Shown here: positions 45,937-58,892 of the stretch, piece after piece
Position numbering within the stretch: position 1 is the first letter of the stretch
Layout of the letters: the number at the start of each line of letters is the position of its first letter
Source: Setophaga petechia
Lineage: Eukaryota; Chordata; Aves; Passeriformes; Parulidae
NCBI GenBank assembly: GCA_024362935.1
Contig: JANCRA010000166.1
Coordinates: forward strand, 605,266 to 669,265
Length of the DNA: 64,000 nt
Reading direction: 5' to 3'
Notes under the pieces: generated by a model
The model's input: only the letters and a program-made list of their open reading frames with translations
Database searches by the model: none
Told to the model about the DNA's origin: nothing
Position numbers and translations under genes: made by a program

Positions 45937-47689
45937 GTGCGGAGGCAGCCATGTTGTGGCACTTTTTCGATCCCCTTGGGATGCCTTTGCCAGCTGAATT
46001 GTGTCTGGAGCTCAAGCCTTTCTCATTTAAAAAACCCTAACCCTAGGCGTAACTAACCCTAGCCCTAGCCAGGTAAATCAGCCTAGGGTTAGGGATGGCA
46101 CCAAAGAAAAAGCTGTGGGGGCAGCGATGTTGTGGCGCTTTTGCGCTCCCCTTGGGCTACCTTTTGCAGTTGCAGTGTGCCTGGAGCTCAGGGCTTTCTG
46201 GATTAAAAAACCCTTACCCTAGGCGTAAGCCTAAGCCCTAAACTGGTCAATCAGCCTAGGGTTAGGGACGCTCCCAAGGAAAAATGTGCGGAGGCAGCCA
46301 TGTTGTGGCACTTTTTCGATCCCCTTGGGATGCCTTTGCCAGCTGAATTGTGTCTGGAGCTCAAGCCTTTCTCATTTAAAAAACCCTAACCCTAGGCGTA
46401 ACCCTAACCCTAGCCCTAGCCAGGTAAATCAGCCTAGGGTTAGGGATGGCACCAAAGAAAAAGCTGTGGAGGCAGCGATGTTGTGGCACTTTTGCGCTCC
46501 CCTTGGGATACCTTTTGCAGTTGCAGTGTGCCTGGAGCTCAGGGCTTTCTGGATTAAAAAGCCCTTACCCTAGGCGTAAGCCTAAGCCCTCAACTGGCCA
46601 ATCAGCCTAGGGTTAGGGACGCTCCCAAGGAAAAATGTGCGGAGGCAGCCATGTTGTGGCACTTTTTCGATCCCCTTGGGATGCCTTTGCCAGCTGAATT
46701 GTGTCTGGAGCTCAAGCCTTTCTCATTTAAAAAACTCCAACCCTAGGCGTAACCCTAACCCTAGCCCTAGACAGGTAAATCAGCCTAGGGTTAGGGATGG
46801 CACCAAAGAAAAAGCTGCGGAGGCAGCGATGTTGTGGCGCTTTTGCGCTCCCCTTGGGATACCTTTTGCAGTTGCAGTGTGCCTGGAGCTCAGGGCTTTC
46901 TGGATTAAAAAACCCTTACCCTAGGCGTAAGCCTAAGCCCTAAACTGGTCAATCAGCCTAGGGTTAGGGACGGTCCCAAGGAAAAATGTGCGGAGGCAGC
47001 CATGTTGTGGCACTTTTTCGATCCCCTTGGGATGCCTTTGCCAGCTGAATTGTGTCTGGAGCTCAAGCCTTTCTCATTTAAAAAACCCTAACCCTAGGCG
47101 TAACCCTAACCCTAGCCCTAGCCAGGTAAATCAGCCTAGGGTTAGGGATGGCACCAAAGAAAAAGCTGTGGAGGCAGCGATGTTGTGGCGCTTTTGCGCT
47201 CCCCTTGGGATACCTTTTGCAGTTGCAGTGTGCCTGGAGCTCAGGGCTTTCTGGATTAAAAAACCCTTACCCTAGGCGTAAGCCTAAGCCCTAAACTGGT
47301 CAATCAGCCTAGGGTTAGGGACGGTCCCAAGGAAAAATGTGTGGAGGCAGCCATGTTGTGGCACTTTTTCGATCCCCTTGGGATGCCTTTGCCAGCTGAA
47401 TTGTGTCTGGAGCTCAAGCCTTTCTCATTTAAAAAACCCTAACCCTAGGCGTAACCCTAACCCTAGCCCTAGACAGGTAAATCAGCCTAGGGTTAGGGAT
47501 GGCACCAAAGAAAAAGCTGAGGATAAAGCGATGTTGTGGCACTTTTGCGCTCCCCTTGGGATACCTTTTGCAGTTGCAGTGTGCCTGGAGCTCAGGGCTT
47601 TCTGGATTAAAAAACCCTTACCCTAGGCGTAAGCCTAAGCCCTAAACTGGTCAATCAGCCTAGGGTTAGGGACGGTCCCAAGGAAAAAT
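45937..47689 (+). repeat. Five-unit segment repeated about 10.15 kb downstream
   Basis: Units start at 45937, 46286, 46637, 46988 and 47339. The unit at 45937 is 349 bp because two bases are missing in the telomere-like tract near 46051 (GTAACTAACCC), and it has GTGGGGGCAGC and GGGCTACC. The units from 46286 onward match those from 56436 onward at an offset of 10150 bp, sharing the rare AAAAAGCCC near 46560 and AAAACTCCAACCC near 46735. The unit at 47339 carries GAGGATAAAG. Confidence 0.8.
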
Positions 47690-49778
47690 GTGCGGAGGCA
47701 GCCATGTTGTGGCACTTTTTCGATCCCCTTGGGATGCCTTTGCCTGCTGAATTGTGTCTGGAGCTCAAGCCTTTCTCATTTAAAAAACCCTAACCCTAGG
47801 CATAACCCTAACCCTAGCCCTAGGCAGGTAAATCAGCCTAGGGTTAGGGATGGCACCAAAGAAAAAGCTGTGGAGGCAGCAATGTTGTGGCACTTTTGCG
47901 CTCCCCTTGGGATACCTTTTGCAGTTGCAGGGAGCCTGGAGCTCAGGGCTTTCTGGATTAAAAAACCCTTACCCTAGGCGTAAGCCTAAGCCCTAAACTG
48001 GTCAATCAGCCTAGGGTTAGGGACGGTCCCAAGGAAAAATGTGCGGAGGCAGCCATGTTGTGGCACTTTTTCGATCCCCTTGGGATGCCTTTGCCAGCTG
48101 AATTGTGTCTGGAGCTCAAGCCTTTCTCATTTAAAAAACCCTAACCCTAGTCCTAGCCAGGTAAATCAGCCTAGGGTTAGGGATGGCACCAAAGAAAAAG
48201 CTGTGGAGGCAGCGATGATGTGGCACTTTTGCGCTCCCCTTGGGATACCTTTTGCAGTTGCAGTGTGCCTGGAGCTCAGGGCTTTCTGGATTAAAAAACC
48301 CTTACCCTAGGCGTAACCCTTACCCGTAAACTGGTCAATCAGCCTAGGGTTAGGGACGCTCCCAAGGAAAAATGTGCGGAGGCAGCCATGTTGTGGCACT
48401 TTTTCGATCCCCTTGGGATGCCTTTGCCAGCTGAATTGTGTCTGGAGCTCAAGCCTTTCTCATTTAAAAAACCCTAACCCTAGGCATAACCCTAACCCTA
48501 GCCCTAGCCAGGTAAATCAGCCTAGGGTTAGGGATGGCACCAAAGAAAAAGCTGTGGAGGCAGCGATGTTGTGGCACTTTTGCGCTCCCCTTGGGATACC
48601 TTTTGCAGTTGCAGTGTGCCTGGAGCTCAGGGCTTTCTGGATTAAAAAACCCTTACCCTAGGCGTAATCCTAAGCCCTCAACTGGTCAATCAGCCTAGGG
48701 TTAGGGACGGTCCCAAGGAAAAATGTGCGGAGGCAGCCATGTTGTGGCACTTTTTCGATCCCCTTGGGATGCCTTTGCCTGCTGAATTGTGTCTGGAGCT
48801 CAAGCCTTTCTCATTTAAAAAACCCTAACCCTAGGCGTAACCCTAACCCTAGCCCTAGCCAGGTAAATCAGCCTAGGGTTAGGGATGGCATCAAAGAAAA
48901 AGCTGCGGAGGCAGCGATGTTGCGGCGCTTTTGCGCTCCCCTTGGGATACCTTTTGCAGTTGCAGTGTGCCTGGAGCTCAGGGCTTTCTGGATTAAAAAA
49001 CCCTTACCCTAGGCGTAAGCCTAAGCCCTAAACTGGTCAATCAGCCTAGGGTTAGGGACGGTCCCAAGGAAAAATGTGCGGAGGCAGCCATGTTGTGGCA
49101 CTTTTTCGATCCCCTTGGGATGCCTTTGCCAGCTGAATTGTGTCTGGAGCTCAAGCCTTTCTCATTTAAAAAACCCTAACCCTAGGCGTAACCCTAACCC
49201 TAGCCCTAGTCAGGTAAATCAGCCTAGGGTTAGGGATGGCACCAAAGAAAAAGCTGTGGAGGCAGCGATGTTGTGGCACTTTTGCGCTCCCCTTGGGATA
49301 CCTTTTGCAGTTGCAGTGTGCCTGGAGCTCAGGGCTTTCTGGATTAAAAAACCCTTACCCTAGGCGTAAGCCTAAGCCCTAAACTGGTCAATCAGCCTAG
49401 GGTTAGGGACGCTCCCAAGGAAAAATGTGCGGAGGCAGCCATGTTGTGGCACTTTTTCGATCCCATTGGGATGCCTTTGCCAGCTGAATTGTGTCTGGAG
49501 CTCAAGCCTTTCTCATTTAAAAAACCCTAACCCTAGGCGTAACCCCTAACCCTAGCCCTAGCCAGGTAAATCAGCCTAGGGTTAGGGATGGCACCAAAGA
49601 AAAAGCTGTGGAGGCAGCGATGTTGTGGCACTTTTGCGCTCCCCTTGGGATACCTTTTGCAGTTGCAGTGTGCCTGGAGCTCAGGGCTTTCTGGATTAAA
49701 AAACCCTTACCCTAGGCGTAAGCCTAAGCCCTAAACTGGTCAATCAGCCTAGGGTTAGGGACGGTCCCAAGGAAAAAT
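47690..49778 (+). repeat. 6-unit block, copy 1 (2089 bp)
   Basis: Units start at 47690, 48041 (333 bp), 48374, 48725, 49076 and 49427. Markers are CAGGGAGCC, GATGATGTGG in the short unit, the CGTAACCCTTACCCG linker, GGCATAACCC, CGTAATCCTAAG near 48666, GGCATCAAAG with GTTGCGGCGC, TAGTCAGG near 49210 and GATCCCATTGGG. The last unit has an extra C in the tract at 49543-49546. The same six-unit order recurs at 49779 and at 58893. Confidence 0.85.
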
Positions 49779-51867
49779 GTGCGGAGGCAGCCATGTTGTG
49801 GCACTTTTTCGATCCCCTTGGGATGCCTTTGCCAGCTGAATTGTGTCTGGAGCTCAAGCCTTTCTCATTTAAAAAACCCTAACCCTAGGCGTAACCCTAA
49901 CCCTAGCCCTAGGCAGGTAAATCAGCCTAGGGTTAGGGATGGCACCAAAGAAAAAGCTGTGGAGGCAGCAATGTTGTGGCACTTTTGCGCTCCCCTTGGG
50001 ATACCTTTTGCAGTTGCAGGGAGCCTGGAGCTCAGGGCTTTCTGGATTAAAAAACCCTTACCCTAGGCGTAAGCCTAAGCCCTAAACTGGTCAATCAGCC
50101 TAGGGTTAGGGACGGTCCCAAGGAAAAATGTGCGGAGGCAGCCATGTTGTGGCACTTTTTCGATCCCCTTGGGATGCCTTTGCCAGCTGAATTGTGTCTG
50201 GAGCTCAAGCCTTTCTCATTTAAAAAACCCTAACCCTAGTCCTAGCCAGGTAAATCAGCCTAGGGTTAGGGATGGCACCAAAGAAAAAGCTGTGGAGGCA
50301 GCGATGATGTGGCACTTTTGCGCTCCTCTTGGGATACCTTTTGCAGTTGCAGTGTGCCTGGAGCTCAGGGCTTTCTGGATTAAAAAACCCTTACCCTAGG
50401 CGTAACCCTTACCCGTAAACTGGTCAATCAGCCTAGGGTTAGGGACGCTCCCAAGGAAAAATGTGCGGAGGCAGCCATGTTGTGGCACTTTTTCGATCCC
50501 CTTGGGATGCCTTTGCCAGCTGAATTGTGTCTGGAGCTCAAGCCTTTCTCATTTAAAAAACCCTAACCCTAGGCATAACCCTAACCCTAGCCCTAGCCAG
50601 GTAAATCAGCCTAGGGTTAGGGATGGCACCAAAGAAAAAGCTGTGGAGGCAGCGATGTTGTGGCACTTTTGCGCTCCCCTTGGGATACCTTTTGCAGTTG
50701 CAGTGTGCCTGGAGCTCAGGGCTTTCTGGATTAAAAAAACCCTTACCCTAGGCGTAAGCCTAAGCCCTCAACTGGTCAATCAGCCTAGGGTTAGGGACGG
50801 TCCCAAGGAAAAATGTGCGGAGGCAGCCATGTTGTGGCACTTTTTCGATCCCCTTGGGATGCCTTTGCCTGCTGAATTGTGTCTGGAGCTCAAGCCTTTC
50901 TCATTTAAAAAACCCTAACCCTAGGCGTAACCCTAACCCTAGCCCTAGCCAGGTAAATCAGCCTAGGGTTAGGGATGGCATCAAAGAAAAAGCTGCGGAG
51001 GCAGCGATGTTGCGGCGCTTTTGCGCTCCCCTTGGGATACCTTTTGCAGTTGCAGTGTGCCTGGAGCTCAGGGCTTTCTGGATTAAAAAACCCTTACCCT
51101 AGGCGTAAGCCTAAGCCCTAAACTGGTCAATCAGCCTAGGGTTAGGGACGGTCCCAAGGAAAAATGTGCGGAGGCAGCCATGTTGTGGCACTTTTTCGAT
51201 CCCCTTGGGATGCCTTTGCCAGCTGAATTGTGTCTGGAGCTCAAGCCTTTCTCATTTAAAAAACCCTAACCCTAGGCGTAACCCTAACCCTAGCCCTAGT
51301 CAGGTAAATCAGCCTAGGGTTAGGGATGGCACCAAAGAAAAAGCTGTGGAGGCAGCGATGTTGTGGCACTTTTGCGCTCCCCTTGGGATACCTTTTGCAG
51401 TTGCAGTGTGCCTGGAGCTCAGGGCTTTCTGGATTAAAAAACCCTTACCCTAGGCGTAAGCCTAAGCCCTCAACTGGCCAATCAGCCTAGGGTTAGGGAC
51501 GCTCCCAAGGAAAAATGTGCGGAGGCAGCCATGTTGTGGCACTTTTTCGATCCCATTGGGATGCCTTTGCCAGCTGAATTGTGTCTGGAGCTCAAGCCTT
51601 TCTCATTTAAAAAACCCTAACCCTAGGCGTAACCCTAACCCTAGCCCTAGCCAGGTAAATCAGCCTAGGGTTAGGGATGGCACCAAAGAAAAAGCTGTGG
51701 AGGCAGCGATGTTGTGGCACTTTTGCGCTCCCCTTGGGATACCTTTTGCAGTTGCAGTGTGCCTGGAGCTCAGGGCTTTCTGGATTAAAAAACCCTTTCC
51801 CTAGGCGTCAGCCTAAGCCCTAAACTGGTCAATCAGCCTAGGGTTAGGGACGGTCCCAAGGAAAAAT
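49779..51867 (+). repeat. 6-unit block, copy 2 (2089 bp)
   Basis: This is the tandem partner of 47690-49778. Units start at 49779, 50130 (333 bp), 50463, 50815, 51166 and 51517. The first unit has TGCCAGCTG and GGCGTAACC where copy 1 has TGCCTGCTG and GGCATAACC, so the exchange point probably lies inside that unit. A seven-A run at 50733-50739 (six in most units) shifts the frame and joins what are normally two reading frames. The last unit ends in CCCTTTCCCTAGGCGTCAGCC. Confidence 0.85.
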
Positions 51868-53271
51868 GTGCGGAGGCAGCCATGTTGTGGCACTTTTTCG
51901 ATCCCCTTGGGATGCCTTTGCCAGCTGAATGGTGTCTGGAGCTCAAGCCTTTCTCATTTAAAAAACCCTAACCCTAGGCGTAACCCTAACCCTAGCCCTA
52001 GCCAGGTAAATCAGCCTAGGGTTAGGGATGGCATCAAAGAAAAATCTGCGGAGGCAGCGATGTTGCGGCGCTTTTGCGCTCCCCTTGGGATACCTTTTGC
52101 AGTTGCAGTGTGCCTGGAGCTCAGGGCTTTCTGGATTAAAAAACCCTTACCCTAGGCGTAAGCCTAAGCCCTAAACTGGTCAATCAGCCTAGGGTTAGGG
52201 ACGGTCCCAAGGAAAAATGTGCGGAGGCAGCCATGTTGTGGCACTTTTTCGATCCCCTTGGGATGCCTTTGCCAGCTGAATTGTGTCTGGAGCTCAAACC
52301 TTTCTCATTTAAAAAACCCTAACCCTAGGCGTAACCCTAACCCTAGCCCTAGCCAGGTAAATCAGCCTAGGGTTAGGGATGGCACCAAAGAAAAAGCTGT
52401 GGAGGCAGCGATGTTGTGGCACTTTTGCGCTCCCCTTGGGATACCTTTTGCAGTTGCAGTGTGCCTGGAGCTCAGGGCTTTCTGGATTAAAAAACCCTTA
52501 CCCTAGGCGTAAGCCTAAGCCCTCAACTGGCCAATCAGCCTAGGGTTAGGGACGGTCCCAAGGAAAAATGTGCGGAGGCAGCCATGTTGTGGCACTTTTT
52601 CGATCCCCTTGGGATGCCTTTGCCAGCTGAATTGTGTCTGGAGCTCAAGCCTTTCTCATTTAAAAAACCCTAACCCTAGGCGTAACCCTAACCCTAGCCC
52701 TAGCCAGGTAAATCAGCCTAGGGTTAGGGATGGCACCAAAGAAAAAGCTGCGGAGGCAGCGATGTTGTGGCGCTTTTGCGCTCCCCTTGGGATACCTTTT
52801 GCAGTTGCAGCGTGCCTGGAGCTCAGGGCTTTCTGGATTAAAAAACCCTTACCCTAGGCGTAAGCCTAAGCCCTCAACTGGTCAATCAGCCTAGGGTTAG
52901 GGACGGTCCCAAGGAAAAATGTGCGGAGGCAGCCATGTTGTGGCACTTTTTCGATCCCCTTGGGATGCCTTTGCCAGCTGAATTGTGTCTGAAGCTCAAG
53001 CCTTTCTCATTTAAAAAACCCTAACCCTAGGCGTAACCCTAACCCTAGCCCTAGCCAGGTAAATCAGCCTAGGGTTAGGGATGCCACCAAAGAAAAAGTT
53101 GTGGAGGCAGCGATGATGTGGCACTTTTGCGCTCCCCTTTGGATACCTTTTGCAGTTGCAGTGTGCCTGGAGCTCAGGGCTTTCTGGATTAAAAAACCCT
53201 TACCCTAGGCGTAAGCCTAAGCCCTAAACTGGTCAATCAGCCTAGGGTTAGGGACGGTCCCAAGGAAAAAT
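51868..53271 (+). repeat. Four-unit segment between six-unit blocks
   Basis: Units start at 51868 (GAATGGTGTC, GGCATCAAAG and AAATCTGCGG), 52219 (GAGCTCAAACC), 52570 (CAGCGTGCC) and 52921 (GTCTGAAGC with GATGCCACC, AAGTTGTGG and GATGATGTGG, a K-like unit). The first two units, together with the block before them, recur at 60983 and 61334 at an offset of 9115 bp. Confidence 0.8.
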
Positions 53272-55378
53272 GTGCGGAGGCAGCCATGTTGTGGCACTTT
53301 TTCGATCCCCTTGGGATGCCTTTGCCAGCTGAATTGTGTCTGGAGCTCAAGCCTTTCTCATTTAAAAAACCCTAACCCTAGGCGTAACCCTAACCCTAGC
53401 CCTAGCCAGGTAAATCAGCCTAGGGTTAGGGATGGCACCAAAGAAAAAGCTGTGGAGGCAGGGATGTTGTGGCACTTTTGCGCTCCCCTTGGGATACCTT
53501 TTGCAGTTGCAGTGTGCCTGGAGCTCAGGGCTTTCTGGATTAAAAAACGCTTACCCTAGGCGTAAGCCTAAGCCCTAAACTGGTCAATCAGCCTAGGGTT
53601 AGGGACGCTCCCAAGGAAAAATGTGCGGAGGCAGCCATGTTGTGGCACTTTTTCGATCCCCTTGGGATGCCTTTGCCAGCTGAATTGTGTCTGGAGCTCA
53701 AGCCTTTCTCATTTAAAAAACCCTAACCCTAGGCGTAACCCTAACCCTAGCCCTAGCCAGGTAAATCAGCCTAGGGTTAGGGATGGCACCAAAGAAAAAG
53801 CTGTGGAGGCAGCGATGTTGTGGCACTTTTGCGCTCCCCTTGGGATACCTTTTGCAGTTGCAGGTGTGCCTGGAGCTCAGGGCTTTCTGGATTAAAAAAC
53901 CCTTACCCTAGGCGTAAGCCTAAGCCCTAAACTGGTCAATCAGCCTAGGGTTAGGGACGCTCCCAAGGAAAAATGTGCGGAGGCAGCCATGTTGTGGCAC
54001 TTTTTCGATCCCCTTGGGATGCCTTTGCCTGCTGAATTGTGTCTGGAGCTCAAGCCTTTCTCATTTAAAAAACCCTAACCCTAGGCATAACCCTAACCCT
54101 AACCCTAGCCAGGTAAATGAGCCTAGGGTCAGGGATGGCACCAAAGAAAAAGCTGCGGAGGCAGCGATGTTGTGGCACTTTTGCGCTCCCCTTGGGATAC
54201 CTTTTGCAGTTGCAGTGTGCCTGGAGCTCAGGGCTTTCTGGATTAAAAAACCCTTACCCTAGGCGTAACCCTTACCCGTAAACTGGTCAATCAGCCTAGG
54301 GTTAGGGACGGTCCCAAGGAAAAATGTGCGGAGGCAGCCATGTTGTGGCACTTTTTCGATCCCCTTGGGATGCCTTTGCCAGCTGAATTGTGTCTGGAGC
54401 TCAAGCCTTTCTCATTTAAAAAACCCTAACCCTAGGCGTAACCCTAACCCTAGCCCTAGCCAGGTAAATCAGCCTAGGGTTAGGGATGGCACCAAAGAAA
54501 AAGCTGTGGAGGCAGCGATGTTGTGGCGCTTTTGCGCTCCCCTTGGGATACCTTTTGCAGTTGCAGTGTGCCTGGAGCTCAGGGCTTTCTGGATTAAAAA
54601 ACCCTTACCCTAGGCGTAAGCCTAAGCCCTAAACTGGTCAATCAGCCTAGGGTTAGGGACGCTCCCAAGGAAAAATGTGCGGAGGCAGCCATGTTGTGGC
54701 ACTTTTTCGATCCCCTTGGGATGCCTTTGCCAGCTGAATTGTGTCTGGAGCTCAAGCCTTTCTCATTTAAAAAACCCTAACCCTAGGCGTAACCCTAACC
54801 CTAGCCCTAGACAGGTAAATCAGCCTAGGGTTAGGGATGGCACCAAAGAAAAAGCTGTGGAGGCAGCGATGTTGTGGCACTTTTGCGCTCCCCTTGGGAT
54901 ACCTTTTGCAGTTGCAGTGTGCCTGGAGCTCAGGGCTTTCTGGATTAAAAAACCCTTACCCTAGGCGTAAGCCTAAGCCCTCAACTGGCCAATCAGCCTA
55001 GGGTTAGGGACGCTCCCAAGGAAAAATGTGCGGAGGCAGCCATGTTGTGGCACTTTTTCGATCCCCTTGGGATGCCTTTGCCAGCTGAATTGTGTCTGGA
55101 GCTCAAGCCTTTCTCATTTAAAAAACTCCAACCCTAGGCGTAACCCTAACCCTAGCCCTAGACAGGTAAATCAGCCTAGGGTTAGGGATGGCACCAAAGA
55201 AAAAGCTGTGGAGGCAGCGATGTTGTGGCGCTTTTACGCTCCCCTTGGGATACCTTTTGCAGTTGCAGTGTGCCTGGAGCTCAGGGCTTTCTGGATTAAA
55301 AAACCCTTACCCTAGGCGTAAGCCTAAGCCCTAAACTGGTCAATCAGCCTAGGGTTAGGGACGGTCCCAAGGAAAAAT
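53272..55378 (+). repeat. Six-unit block with GGCAGGGATG marker, copy 1
   Basis: Units start at 53272, 53623, 53975, 54326, 54677 and 55028. Markers are GGCAGGGATG in the first unit, CAGGTGTGCC in the second, GTAAATGAGCC in the third and AAAACTCCAACCC with TTTTACGCTCC in the last. The third unit has CCCTAACCCTAACCC in place of CCCTAACCCTAGCCC near 54095 and GGGTCAGGG in place of GGGTTAGGG near 54128. Confidence 0.82.
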
Positions 55379-57487
55379 GTGCGGAGGCAGCCATGTTGTG
55401 GCACTTTTTCGATCCCCTTGGGATGCCTTTGCCAGCTGAATTGTGTCTGGAGCTCAAGCCTTTCTCATTTAAAAAACCCTAACCCTAGGCGTAACCCTAA
55501 CCCTAGCCCTAGCCAGGTAAATCAGCCTAGGGTTAGGGATGGCACCAAAGAAAAAGCTGTGGAGGCAGGGATGTTGTGGCACTTTTGCGCTCCCCTTGGG
55601 ATACCTTTTGCAGTTGCAGTGTGCCTGGAGCTCAGGGCTTTCTGGATTAAAAAAACCCTTACCCTAGGCGTAAGCCTAAGCCCTAAACTGGTCAATCAGC
55701 CTAGGGTTAGGGACGGTCCCAAGGAAAAATGTGCGGAGGCAGCCATGTTGTGGCACTTTTTCGATCCCCTTGGGATGCCTTTGCCAGCTGAATTGTGTCT
55801 GGAGCTCAAGCCTTTCTCATTTAAAAAACCCTAACCCTAGGCGTAACCCTAACCCTAGCCCTAGCCAGGTAAATCAGCCTAGGGTTAGGGATGGCACCAA
55901 AGAAAAAGCTGTGGAGGCAGCGATGTTGTGGCAGTTTTGCGATCCCCTTGGGATACCTTTTGCAGTTGCAGGTGTGCCTGGAGCTCAGGGCTTTCTGGAT
56001 TAAAAAAACCCTTACCCTAGGCGTAAGCCTAAGCCCTAAACTGGTCAATCAGCCTAGGGTTAGGGACGCTCCCAAGGAAAAATGTGCGGAGGCAGCCATG
56101 TTTGTGGCACTTTTTCGATCCCCTTGGGATGCCTTTGCCTGCTGAATTGTCTCTGGAGCTCAAGCCTTTCTCATTTAAAAAACCCTAACCCTAGGCGTAA
56201 CCCTAACCCTAGCCCTAGCCAGGTAAATGAGCCTAGGGTTAGGGATGGCACCAAAGAAAAAGCTGCGGAGGCAGCGATGTTGTGGCACTTTTGCGCTCCC
56301 CTTGGGATACCTTTTGCAGTTGCAGTGTGCCTGGAGCTCAGGGCTTTCTGGATTAAAAAACCCTTACCCTAGGCGTAACCCTTACCCGTAAACTGGTCAA
56401 TCAGCCTAGGGTTAGGGACGCTCCCAAGGAAAAATGTGCGGAGGCAGCCATGTTGTGGCACTTTTTCGATCCCCTTGGGATGCCTTTGCCAGCTGAATTG
56501 TGTCTGGAGCTCAAGCCTTTCTCATTTAAAAAACCCTAACCCTAGGCGTAACCCTAACCCTAGCCCTAGCCAGGTAAATCAGCCTAGGGTTAGGGATGGC
56601 ACCAAAGAAAAAGCTGTGGAGGCAGCGATGTTGTGGCACTTTTGCGCTCCCCTTGGGATACCTTTTGCAGTTGCAGTGTGCCTGGAGCTCAGGGCTTTCT
56701 GGATTAAAAAGCCCTTACCCTAGGCGTAAGCCTAAGCCCTCAACTGGCCAATCAGCCTAGGGTTAGGGACGCTCCCAAGGAAAAATGTGCGGAGGCAGCC
56801 ATGTTGTGGCACTTTTTCGATCCCCTTGGGATGCCTTTGCCAGCTGAATTGTGTCTGGAGCTCAAGCCTTTCTCATTTAAAAAACTCCAACCCTAGGCGT
56901 AACCCTAACCCTAGCCCTAGACAGGTAAATCAGCCTAGGGTTAGGGATGGCACCAAAGAAAAAGCTGCGGAGGCAGCGATGTTGTGGCGCTTTTGCGCTC
57001 CCCTTGGGATACCTTTTGCAGTTGCAGTGTGCCTGGAGCTCAGGGCTTTCTGGATTAAAAAACCCTTACCCTAGGCGTAAGCCTAAGCCCTAAACTGGTC
57101 AATCAGCCTAGGGTTAGGGACGGTCCCAAGGAAAAATGTGCGGAGGCAGCCATGTTGTGGCACTTTTTCGATCCCCTTGGGATGCCTTTGCCAGCTGAAT
57201 TGTGTCTGGAACTCAAGCCTTTCTCATTTAAAAAACCCTAACCCTAGGCGTAACCCTAACCCTAGCCCTAGCCAGGTAAATCAGCCTAGGGTTAGGGATG
57301 GCACCAAAGAAAAAGCTGTGGAGGCAGCGATGTTGTGGCGCTTTTGCGCTCCCCTTGGGATACCTTTTGCAGTTGCAGTGTGCCTGGAGCTCAGGGCTTT
57401 CTGGATTAAAAAACCCTTACCCTAGGCGTAAGCCTAAGCCCTAAACTGGTCAATCAGCCTAGGGTTAGGACGGTCCCAAGGAAAAAT
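55379..57487 (+). repeat. Six-unit block with GGCAGGGATG marker, copy 2
   Basis: Units start at 55379, 55731, 56084, 56436, 56787 and 57138. The first three follow the order of the previous block; the unit matching 54326 is absent, and from 56436 the units match 46286 onward. This block has an unusual density of length changes in homopolymers: A7 at 55649-55655, A7 at 56002-56008, an extra T at about 56101 and a lost G near 57469. These create the two longest frame fusions in the region and have no counterpart in the otherwise matching copy at 62036. Confidence 0.8.
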
Positions 57488-58892
57488 GTGTGGAGGCAGC
57501 CATGTTGTGGCACTTTTTCGATCCCCTTGGGATGCCTTTGCCAGCTGAATTGTGTCTGGAGCTCAAGCCTTTCTCATTTAAAAAACCCTAACCCTAGGCG
57601 TAACCCTAACCCTAGCCCTAGTCAGGTAAATCAGCCTAGGGTTAGGGATGGCACCAAAGAAAAAGCTGTGGAGGCAGCGATGTTGTGGCACTTTTGCGCT
57701 CCCCCTTGGGATACCTTTTGCAGTTGCAGTGTGCCTGGAGCTCAGGGCTTTCTGGATTAAAAAACCCTTACCCTAGGCGTAAGCCTAAGCCCTAAACTGG
57801 TCAATCAGCCTAGGGTTAGGGACGCTCCCAAGGAAAAATGTGCGGAGGCAGCCATGTTGTGGCACTTTTTCGATCCCATTGGGATGCCTTTGCCAGCTGA
57901 ATTGTGTCTGGAGCTCAAGCCTTTCTCATTTAAAAAACCCTAACCCTAGGCGTAACCCTAACCCTAGCCCTAGCCAGGTAAATCAGCCTAGGGTTAGGGA
58001 TGGCACCAAAGAAAAAGCTGTGGAGGCAGCGATGTTGTGGCACTTTTGCGCTCCCCTTGGGATACCTTTTGCAGTTGCAGTGTGCCTGGAGCTCAGGGCT
58101 TTCTGGATTAAAAAACCCTTACCCTAGGCGTAAGCCTAAGCCCTAAACTGGTCAATCAGCCTAGGGTTAGGGACGCTCCCAAGGAAAAATGTGCTGAGGC
58201 AGCCATGTTGTGGCACTTTTTCGATCCCCTTGGGATGCCTTTGCCAGCTGAATTGTGTCTGGAGCTCAAGCCTTTCTCATTTAAAAAACCCTAACCCTAG
58301 GCGTAACCCTAACCCTAGCCCTAGCCAGGTAAATCAGCCTAGGGTTAGGGATGGCATCAAAGAAAAAGCTGCGGAGGCAGCGATGTTGCGGCGCTTTTGC
58401 GCTCCCCTTGGGATACCTTTTGCAGTTGCAGTGTGCCTGGAGCTCAGGGCTTTCTGGATTAAAAAACCCTTACCCTAGGCGTAAGCCTAAGCCCTCAACT
58501 GGTCAATCAGCCTAGGGTTAGGGACGGTCCCAAGGAAAAATGTGCGGAGGCAGCCATGTTGTGGCACTTTTTCGATCCCCTTGGGATGCCTTTGCCAGCT
58601 GAATTGTGTCTGGAGCTCAAACCTTTCTCATTTAAAAAACCCTAACCCTAGGCGTAACCCTAACCCTAGCCCTAGCCAGGTAAATCAGCCTAGGGTTAGG
58701 GATGGCACCAAAGAAAAAGCTGTGGAGGCAGCGATGTTGTGGCACTTTTGCGCTCCCCTTGGGATACCTTTTGCAGTTGCAGTGTGCCTGGAGCTCAGGG
58801 CTTTCTGGATTAAAAAACCCTTACCCTAGGCGTAAGCCTAAGCCCTCAACTGGCCAATCAGCCTAGGGTTAGGGACGGTCCCAAGGAAAAAT
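57488..58892 (+). repeat. Four-unit segment
   Basis: Units start at 57488 (ATGTGTGGAGG, TAGTCAGG and a C5 run at 57701-57705), 57840 (GATCCCATTGGG), 58191 (ATGTGCTGAGG, GGCATCAAAG and GTTGCGGCGC) and 58542 (GAGCTCAAACC). These combine markers of the neighbouring blocks in an order not seen elsewhere in the window. Confidence 0.75.

Noticed and set aside
50463..50918. 151-codon reading frame (also at 55379-55834)
   Set aside because: Both are produced only by a seven-A run instead of six, which fuses two frames of adjacent halves. The matching units without the extra A lack the fusion.
55821..56048. 75-codon minus-strand reading frame
   Set aside because: It is the reverse strand of ordinary repeat sequence, opened by local indels, and is not seen in other units.
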